Source: Corynebacterium sp. HMSC078H07
GTDB lineage: Bacteria > Actinomycetota > Actinomycetes > Mycobacteriales > Mycobacteriaceae
Length of the DNA stretch: 64,000 nt
Direction of reading: 5' to 3'
NCBI RefSeq assembly: GCF_001812805.1
Contig: NZ_KV810454.1
Span: forward strand, 1 to 64,000
A model generated the notes under the pieces. The model had not been told where the DNA came from. It made no database searches and saw only the letters and a program-made list of their open reading frames with translations. Numbering within the stretch: position 1 is the first letter of the stretch; every line of letters starts with the position of its first letter. Shown here piece after piece: positions 58,031 through 64,000 of this stretch. A program made the translations under genes and the position numbers.

Positions 58031-60553
58031 ATGCTTATTTCCCAAGACTGGGTTACCCGCATCCTGGGCTCCGCACATTCCGGCTGGACCGTGCCCTCTG
58101 AGGATCTTGATTCCGGCTTCGTCCGCGTGGGCTTTGAAACCGAAGGCTACGAGGCGCTCCCGGAGACGACCGGTCCGCTTGTCATTGGCCAAGTTGTCGA
58201 GATTGAAGAACTTACCCAGTTCAAAAAACCTATCCGCTACTGCCAAGTCAATGTTGGCCATGCCAATGGCACGGGTGAGTTGCAGGGCATCATCTGTGGC
58301 GCCCGCAACTTCCGTCTGAACGACTATGTGGTGGTCGCCCTGCCCGGTTCGGAGCTGCCCGGCGGCTTCAAGATTGCCGCGCGCGAGACCTATGACCACA
58401 TCTCGAATGGCATGCTCTGCTCCGCCGCTGAGCTCGGATTCGGACCTAAAGCTGATGGCATCATCGTCCTCAGCGATGAGGTCGCAGACAAGGTAGGGGA
58501 GGACGCCCGCCCGATTATCGGTTTGGCCGACACTGCCTTCGACGTCAACATCACCCCAGACCGCGGTTATGCGCTCTCCGCCCGTGGACTTACACGTGAA
58601 ATTGCCTCGGCCTTCGATCTCACCTTCCCTGACGTGGCTCAGGACCCGAGCGTGGCCGGTGTTGATACCTCGGCAGTTCCGGAGGCGCAGGGCGCGCTTA
58701 TCGCCGTTGACCTGCGCGAGGAAACCAAGGCCCAGCGTTTCGGCCTGCGCAAGGTATCTGGCATCGATCCGACTGCACGCACCCCGTTCTGGATGGAGCG
58801 CGAGCTTATGTTGTCCGGTCAGCGCAGCGTCAACGTTGCCACCGACGTCACCAACTACGTCATGCTGCTCCTGGGTGCTCCGATGCATGCTTTCGACGCC
58901 AACGTTGTAAGCGGAGATCTTGTGGTCCGCAACGCTGAGGAGGGGGAGAAGTTCGAAACGCTGGACCACGTCGAGCGCAAGCTGTCTGCCGGTGATGTGG
59001 TCATCTGCGATGACAACGGCATCCAGTCCTTGGCTGGTGTTATGGGAGGTACGACCTCCGAGATCTCTGATGAGACCACGGACGTCTACTTCGAGTCCGC
59101 TATTTGGGATCCGATTACTGTGGCCCGTACCTCGCGCCGCCACAAGCTTTCTTCGGAGGCCTCCCGTCGTTTCGAGCGTGGTGTTGATCCTGCCATCGTG
59201 GAAATTGCCCTCGACGTGGCCTGTGCGCTGCTGCAGCAGATTGCCGGTGGCACTATCGAGGCCGGTCGTACGTTGGTCGGGGACGTCGCCAAGCGCGAGC
59301 CCATTAGCCTGCGCGTCACTAAACCCAGCGAGTACGCCGGTGTGGAATATTCCCGCGAGACTGTCGTGGCGCGTCTTGAGGAGGTTGGCTGCACTGTCGC
59401 CGATAACGGTGAGACCCTCGAGGTTACCCCGGCGACGTGGCGTACGGATATCTCCATGGACGTGGACCTCATTGAGGAAGTACTGCGTCTCGAAGGCTTG
59501 GAGGATATTCCAACCGTGCTGCCTACCCCGGCAGGTGGTCGCGGATTAACCCCAGCGCAGAAGCGCCGCCGCGCCATCGGACACGGTCTGGCTTATGCTG
59601 GCTATGCCGAAGTGCTGCCGTCACCGTTCATTGCCAACGACACCTTTGATACCTGGGGTCTTGACAAAGACGATGCTCGCCGCCAAACCGTTGCGGTACA
59701 AAACCCGCTGGAGGCAGACAAGGCAGTGCTGTCCACAACTCTGCTTCCCAACATGCTGGAAGCCATCGCCCGCAACGTCGCCCGTGGCCGTCACGACCTT
59801 GCTCTCTTTGGTCTCCAGCAAGTGGCCTTTAAGCGTGCCGAAGCCTCCCCGATGCCGTCGGTAGAGTCGCGCCCGTCTGATGAGGTTGTCACTGAGTTGC
59901 TTGATTCCCTGCCGGAGCAACCGCTCCACGTTGCCACCGTGGCCACCGGCAACATCGAGCACGAAGGTCCGTGGGGAGCAGGACGTGCCTACAGCTATGC
60001 CGATGCCATCGAGTCCGCCCGCCAGGTGGCTCGTGCCGCTGGTATTGATGTAACCGTAAAGGCAGCGGAACAGCTGCCGTGGCACCCGGGCCGTTGTGCA
60101 GCCATCGTGGTGTGTGGAACTGACGGCGAGGAGTCCATCGTGGGTTACGCTGGTGAATTGCACCCGCAGGTCCTTGAGGCACTTGAGATTCCGGCACGTA
60201 CCTGTGCCATGGAGCTTGATGTCACTGCGTTGCCTCTGGATGAGAAGTTCCCGGCACCGGTTCTGTCCTCGTTCCCAGCGCTGCACCAGGACATTGCTCT
60301 GGTTGTCGACGAAGAGACCCCTGCCGAGCAGGTTCGCCTTGTGGTCGAAGAAGGTGCGGGCGAGCTGCTGGAATCGGTGGAGCTCTTCGACGTCTTCCGT
60401 GGAGAGCAGCTCGGTGAAGGCAAGAAGTCCCTGGCGTTCCAGCTGCTCTTCCGTGCTGGTGACCGCACGCTGACGGACGATGAAGTTAACGAGCACCGTC
60501 TTGCCGCTGCGGAGCTGGCCAAGCAGCGCTTGGGTGCAGAGATGCGCGCCTAG
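58031..60553 (+). CDS. pheT: phenylalanyl-tRNA synthetase beta subunit
   Basis: An 840-residue beta subunit. It starts MLISQDWVTRIL and has an N-terminal tRNA-binding EMAP-like domain (QVVEIEELTQFKKPIRYCQVNVG), the B3/B4 editing region, B5 (DNGETLEVTPATWRTDI), the catalytic-like core and the C-terminal ferredoxin-fold anticodon-binding domain (SFPALHQDIALVVDEETPAEQVR). The start is ATG 58031; the frame is open 28 codons earlier, inside pheS. Confidence 0.97.
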   Translation: MLISQDWVTRILGSAHSGWTVPSEDLDSGFVRVGFETEGYEALPETTGPLVIGQVVEIEELTQFKKPIRYCQVNVGHANGTGELQGIICGARNFRLNDYVVVALPGSELPGGFKIAARETYDHISNGMLCSAAELGFGPKADGIIVLSDEVADKVGEDARPIIGLADTAFDVNITPDRGYALSARGLTREIASAFDLTFPDVAQDPSVAGVDTSAVPEAQGALIAVDLREETKAQRFGLRKVSGIDPTARTPFWMERELMLSGQRSVNVATDVTNYVMLLLGAPMHAFDANVVSGDLVVRNAEEGEKFETLDHVERKLSAGDVVICDDNGIQSLAGVMGGTTSEISDETTDVYFESAIWDPITVARTSRRHKLSSEASRRFERGVDPAIVEIALDVACALLQQIAGGTIEAGRTLVGDVAKREPISLRVTKPSEYAGVEYSRETVVARLEEVGCTVADNGETLEVTPATWRTDISMDVDLIEEVLRLEGLEDIPTVLPTPAGGRGLTPAQKRRRAIGHGLAYAGYAEVLPSPFIANDTFDTWGLDKDDARRQTVAVQNPLEADKAVLSTTLLPNMLEAIARNVARGRHDLALFGLQQVAFKRAEASPMPSVESRPSDEVVTELLDSLPEQPLHVATVATGNIEHEGPWGAGRAYSYADAIESARQVARAAGIDVTVKAAEQLPWHPGRCAAIVVCGTDGEESIVGYAGELHPQVLEALEIPARTCAMELDVTALPLDEKFPAPVLSSFPALHQDIALVVDEETPAEQVRLVVEEGAGELLESVELFDVFRGEQLGEGKKSLAFQLLFRAGDRTLTDDEVNEHRLAAAELAKQRLGAEMRA

Positions 60554-60703
60554 CGCATTGTGTTAGCTGTTCAAGTGAGGCGGCTGTACGCAACGCTGAG
60601 GACACGGTAGGTCGGGGAGCGATCCCCCTCCTGTGGCGTAGGTGTGGGCTGCGCCATAACCTAAGTGGCACAGCGTTTCCACACTGAAAGGATTATCCTC
60701 ACT

Positions 60704-61156
60704 ATGCGATTGATTTCTCGTCTTGCTGCGACTGCCGCAATCGGCAGTGCTTTGGCTGTGGCGCCTCTGGCCTCAGCCAACCCCACACATGGTTTCTCTA
60801 ACGCCGATGGCACGGTAACCTGTGATGCCACAAACGTCGATGGTACCTACATCAGCTGCCTATCCTCTGGTGCACGTGCCACCCGTCCTGAGTGCAACCC
60901 GCCGAACGAGTTGGTTCCGCAGTTCAGCTACTATGCCGGCCGATCCCATGCCGGTTGCTGGAACCAAGGCATGATGGCTGAACAGTTCAAGCACCTGCAG
61001 CCAGGCCAGATTCACCAGTTCAACGAGGTGACCGTCGTAGCCGATAACCAGGGTGGTCTGCACTTTGTGGGTCCAAAGGGCTACCTGGGTTACGCCGGTA
61101 AGAAGGCGGTCTCGGGACCTGAAGGCATGGGTTCCATCTCTTCCCGCGCCCTCTAG
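60704..61156 (+). CDS. small secreted protein with four cysteines
   Basis: A protein of about 150 residues. A Sec signal peptide (MRLISRLAATAAIGSALAVAPLASA, cleavage near residue 25) precedes a mature domain with exactly four cysteines (VTC, ISC, PEC, AGC), which could form two disulfides, and a C-terminal half with HQFNEVTVVADNQGGLHFVGPKG. GAAAGGA lies before the ATG at 60704. No family is recognised. It stands alone between pheT and argC. Confidence 0.82.
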   Translation: MRLISRLAATAAIGSALAVAPLASANPTHGFSNADGTVTCDATNVDGTYISCLSSGARATRPECNPPNELVPQFSYYAGRSHAGCWNQGMMAEQFKHLQPGQIHQFNEVTVVADNQGGLHFVGPKGYLGYAGKKAVSGPEGMGSISSRAL

Positions 61157-61209
61157 TCGCCCCCTTATTCATTCCCTATTCCTTCACACCCTTCCTTTCC
61201 TTTATCAAC

Positions 61210-61248
61210 ACCCGGAAAACTCCACGCTCAAAGTGGGGATTTCCGGGT
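61210..61248 (+). terminator. terminator after the secreted four-cysteine protein gene
   Basis: ACCCGGAAAACTCCAC pairs with GTGGGGATTTCCGGGT with small mismatches; CTTGCT follows. The T tail is weak. Confidence 0.6.
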
Positions 61249-61319
61249 CTTGCTGATCCTAAGATGGGGAAGTAGGAATCTCATTCGCTGAATAGCATAC
61301 AGTCCGCTGCATTATTTGC

Positions 61320-61325
61320 TAGGGT
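61320..61325 (+). promoter_or_regulatory. -10 element of a leaderless argC promoter
   Basis: TAGGGT is 7 bases before the argC ATG at 61333. Upstream, AATAGCA (61290-61296) and TGCATTATT (61308-61316) form an imperfect inverted repeat that might bind ArgR; this second point is tentative. Confidence 0.5.
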
Positions 61326-61332
61326 GAGCTCC

Positions 61333-62376
61333 ATGACTATTTCAGTAGCAATCGCAGGAGCCACAGGGTACGCAGGCGGCGAAATCCTGCGTCTGTTGCT
61401 TTCCCATCCGGCCTACGTGTCTGGTGAGCTGCGTATCGGCTCACTCACTGGACATTCCAACGCCGGGCAACGAGTATCTGAACTTATGCCGCATCTACCG
61501 CAGTTGGCGGATCGCGTCATTGAGGACACCACACCGGAGAATCTGGCCGGCCACGACATTGTTTTTCTCGGTCTTCCCCATGGTTACTCAGCGGAGATTG
61601 GTCGGCAACTGGGGGAGTCTGTCACTGTGATTGATTGCGCCGCGGATTTCCGCCTGCGCAATAAAGCAGATTGGGATGCCTACTACGGCGGGGACTATGC
61701 CGGTTCATGGCCTTATGGAATTCCGGAGGTTCCCGGCAACCGCGAGAAGCTTCAGGGCAGCAACCGAGTTGCCGTGCCGGGGTGTTTCCCCACCGCGATT
61801 ACCCTGGGTGCTCTGCCGGCAGTGGCGAAGGATCTCATCGAACCAGAGCTTTCCATCATTGCCATCACGGGTGTGTCCGGAGCGGGTAAGAAGGCATCTG
61901 TTGCCCAGCTGGGAGCGGAAACCATGGGCAACCTCAAAGCCTATAAACCAGGTGGTACCCACCGTCATACACCCGAGGTGGTCCAGAACCTGCAACCTTT
62001 TACCGACGACACTGTGTCGGTGAGCTTCACTCCCGTCCTCGCCCCGTTGCCTCGTGGCATCTTGGCAACGATCACTGCGCCGTTCAAGGGGGACGTCGAT
62101 AAGCACAGCGTCCATCAGGCCTTTCGTGACTTCTATGTTGACGAGCCTTTCTGTCACGTCTTGGACGAAGGAAAACAGCCGGAAACGCAGAACGTCGTCG
62201 GCACCAACATGGTTCATATTCAGGCGCACGTGGATGAGAATGCACAGCGTCTGATTATTACCGCTGCGCTGGACAATCTGTGCAAAGGCACCGCGGGTGC
62301 GGCCGTCCAGTGCATGAACCTGACCCTGGGCTGGGAAGAAACCCTTGGTCTCCCGCAAGCTGCCGTGGCACCTTAA
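61333..62376 (+). CDS. argC: N-acetyl-gamma-glutamyl-phosphate reductase
   Basis: The NADPH-dependent third step of arginine synthesis, about 347 residues. It has [16 protein letters not shown] (nucleotide loop), [12 protein letters not shown], the active-site Cys in [15 protein letters not shown] and [14 protein letters not shown] start at ATG 61333 because the -10 element 7 bases upstream fits; an in-frame ATG-like start three codons earlier has nothing in its favour. Confidence 0.96.
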   Translation: MTISVAIAGATGYAGGEILRLLLSHPAYVSGELRIGSLTGHSNAGQRVSELMPHLPQLADRVIEDTTPENLAGHDIVFLGLPHGYSAEIGRQLGESVTVIDCAADFRLRNKADWDAYYGGDYAGSWPYGIPEVPGNREKLQGSNRVAVPGCFPTAITLGALPAVAKDLIEPELSIIAITGVSGAGKKASVAQLGAETMGNLKAYKPGGTHRHTPEVVQNLQPFTDDTVSVSFTPVLAPLPRGILATITAPFKGDVDKHSVHQAFRDFYVDEPFCHVLDEGKQPETQNVVGTNMVHIQAHVDENAQRLIITAALDNLCKGTAGAAVQCMNLTLGWEETLGLPQAAVAP

Positions 62377-62430
62377 AGCCCTCCCCAAAGCCTCGAGTTC
62401 TACCTCTCACGTAACCAAGGAGACACACTG

Positions 62431-63588
62431 ATGATTACCGCCCCCGCTGGTTTCATTGCTGGAGCCACAACTGCTGGAATTAAGCCCTCCGGCAAGCCTG
62501 ATATGGCGCTCGTTATTAATCAAGGCCCCAGGTTCGACGCTGCGGCCGTGTTTACCCGAAACCGAGTAGTTGCTTCCCCCGTGAAGCTTTCCCGTGAGGC
62601 GGTGGCGAATGGTCAACTGCAGGCGGTCATCTATAACTCGGGAAATGCTAATGCCTGCAACGGCGTGCAGGGCGACAAGGATGCTGCGGCCATGGTGGCG
62701 GCGGTATCCCAACGAACTGCCATCCCGGCGACTGACATCTCTGCATGTTCGACGGGTCTGATTGGTGAACTGCTGCCGATGGACAAGGCGCTGGCCGGTA
62801 TTGACGATGTAGCGGGCAACCTCGGTGCGGATAAGGCGAATGGGCACGCGGCCGCGGAGGCCATCATGACGACCGATACGGTGGTCAAGGAAGCAACCTT
62901 TTCCGGCAACGGCTGGTGCATAGGTGCGATGGGCAAAGGCGTGGGAATGATGGCGCCGTCGCTTGCCACAATGCTGGTGTGCCTGACTACCGACGCTGTC
63001 GCGAGCCCTAAAGCCCTACAGTCAGCGCTGCGCAAGGCATGTGACCTGACCTTTAATACGCTGGATGTGGATGGTTCCACGTCGACCAATGACACGGTCA
63101 TCATCATGGCCTCGGGCGCCTCAGGCGTGGCGCCAGGTCAAGAGGAATTGGACGCTGCGGTTCTGGCCGTGTGTTCCGATATTGCGGATCAACTGCAAGC
63201 CGATGCCGAAGGCGTGACCAAGCGCGTCAAGATCACGGTGGAAGGCACAACTAACGACGAACAAGCACTCAACGCTGCCCGCACTTTGGGGCGGGACAAC
63301 CTCTTCAAGTGCGCCATGTTCGGCTCTGATCCGAACTGGGGCCGCGTACTTGCGGCAGTCGGCATGGCAGACGCCGACATGGACCCAGACAATATTTCGG
63401 TGTTCTTCAACGAACAGGCGGTGTGTATTGGATCCACCGGTGCGCCCGGTGCCCGCGATGTGGACCTTTCCGGCGCAGACATTGATGTCCGCGTAGATCT
63501 CGGCACTGGCGGACCAGGTTCGGCTTTCGTGCGGACGACTGACCTTTCCCATGATTACGTGGAGATCAACTCCGCGTACAGCTCGTAA
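62431..63588 (+). CDS. argJ: ornithine acetyltransferase / glutamate N-acetyltransferase
   Basis: A 385-residue self-cleaving Ntn-fold enzyme that recycles the acetyl group from acetylornithine to glutamate. The cleavage site is visible in [16 protein letters not shown], between Ala and the nucleophile Thr. Other blocks are [10 protein letters not shown] and [20 protein letters not shown] precedes the ATG. It belongs to the argC-J-B run, the usual corynebacterial order. Confidence 0.96.
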   Translation: MITAPAGFIAGATTAGIKPSGKPDMALVINQGPRFDAAAVFTRNRVVASPVKLSREAVANGQLQAVIYNSGNANACNGVQGDKDAAAMVAAVSQRTAIPATDISACSTGLIGELLPMDKALAGIDDVAGNLGADKANGHAAAEAIMTTDTVVKEATFSGNGWCIGAMGKGVGMMAPSLATMLVCLTTDAVASPKALQSALRKACDLTFNTLDVDGSTSTNDTVIIMASGASGVAPGQEELDAAVLAVCSDIADQLQADAEGVTKRVKITVEGTTNDEQALNAARTLGRDNLFKCAMFGSDPNWGRVLAAVGMADADMDPDNISVFFNEQAVCIGSTGAPGARDVDLSGADIDVRVDLGTGGPGSAFVRTTDLSHDYVEINSAYSS

Positions 63589-63608
63589 AGGCCTGACGAG
63601 GAGGACTG

Positions 63609-64000
63609 ATGATTCAAGGATTAACCAATGCGGACCGCGCCACCGTTCTCGCGGAAGCGCTGCCGTGGCTGCAGCATTACCGCGACAAAATCGTCGTGGT
63701 GAAGTATGGCGGAAACGCTATGGTGGATGTATCGCTGAAGGCGGCTTTTGCCGCTGACATGGTGTTCCTGCGCACCGTGGGGGCAAAGCCCGTCGTTGTG
63801 CACGGCGGTGGGCCGCAGATCAACGAGATGCTGGGCAAGCTGGGCATTGAAGGTGAATTCAAAGGCGGATTCCGAGTAACCACGCCAGAAATCATGGACG
63901 TGGTGCGCATGGTTCTCTTTGGTCAAGTGGGGCGCGGCTTGGTCAACCTCATCAATTCTCATGGCCCCTATGCTGTGGGAACGTCTGGTGAGGATGCTGG
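63609..64000 (+). CDS. argB: acetylglutamate kinase, 5' part (cut by window end)
   Basis: The first 130 codons of Arg[13 protein letters not shown] (phosphate-binding Lys and Gly), [18 protein letters not shown] and [17 protein letters not shown]. The ATG at 63609 has GAGGAGG upstream and lies 20 bases after argJ. In corynebacteria this enzyme is feedback-inhibited by arginine; the effector region is outside the window. Confidence 0.96.
   Translation, partial: MIQGLTNADRATVLAEALPWLQHYRDKIVVVKYGGNAMVDVSLKAAFAADMVFLRTVGAKPVVVHGGGPQINEMLGKLGIEGEFKGGFRVTTPEIMDVVRMVLFGQVGRGLVNLINSHGPYAVGTSGEDA

Overview
The window is a stretch of core chromosome from a moderately GC-rich member of the genus Corynebacterium. 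The evidence is gene order (tpx/MBL/hisS, aspS-kinase-rarA-alaS-yqgF-mltG-aroE, aroC-K-B-Q-pepQ-efp-nusB, polA-rpsA-coaE, uvrB-usp-helD-uvrA, infC-rpmI-rplT-tsnR-pheST, argCJB). Further support comes from many leaderless promoters (a -10 hexamer 7-8 bases before the start codon) and from frequent GTG, TTG and even ATC starts. No species is assigned. I see no phage, IS element, rRNA, CRISPR array or replication origin.

Layout. 1-1,040: edge of an HNH/DUF222-type gene and two paralogous small secreted proteins, all on the minus strand. 1.3-8.7 kb: secreted cyclophilin, thiol peroxidase, metallo-hydrolase, hisS, serine dehydratase, a two-gene flavin oxidoreductase/FMN reductase pair and a HEPN-like/CBS protein. 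8.8-11.7 kb: Pit phosphate transporter and a membrane-anchored zinc metallopeptidase. 11.9-28 kb: a long plus-strand block with aspS, a phosphotransferase, rarA, alaS, yqgF and mltG, then the shikimate genes aroE, aroC, aroK, aroB and aroQ, then pepQ, efp and nusB. 28-32 kb: a minus-strand amino-acid ABC importer behind a DUF368 lipid-carrier translocase candidate, a small secreted protein and a tRNA.

32-48 kb: polA, RDD protein, methyltransferase, rpsA, coaE, DUF4185 protein, DUF4259 protein, uvrB, two universal stress proteins, App1-like phosphatase, HelD helicase, DoxX-like protein and an MBL hydrolase. 48.7-64 kb: uvrA with a translationally coupled lipoprotein, the infC-rpmI-rplT operon with a structured leader, a secreted alkaline phosphatase, an rRNA methyltransferase, pheST, a secreted Cys-containing protein and the start of the arginine operon (argC, argJ, argB cut by the window end).

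Most of the window is housekeeping: translation (six aminoacyl-tRNA synthetase genes or subunits, S1, L20, L35, IF3, EF-P), DNA repair (UvrA, UvrB, PolA, RarA, YqgF) and aromatic and arginine biosynthesis. The most interesting points are an ATC start codon and leader terminator at infC, a tRNA with a Leu CAA anticodon but a class I body, a HEPN-motif/CBS fusion, small secreted paralogs with a conserved C-terminal helix, a DUF4185 candidate arabinan hydrolase, and a DoxX protein with a long charged repeat tail.
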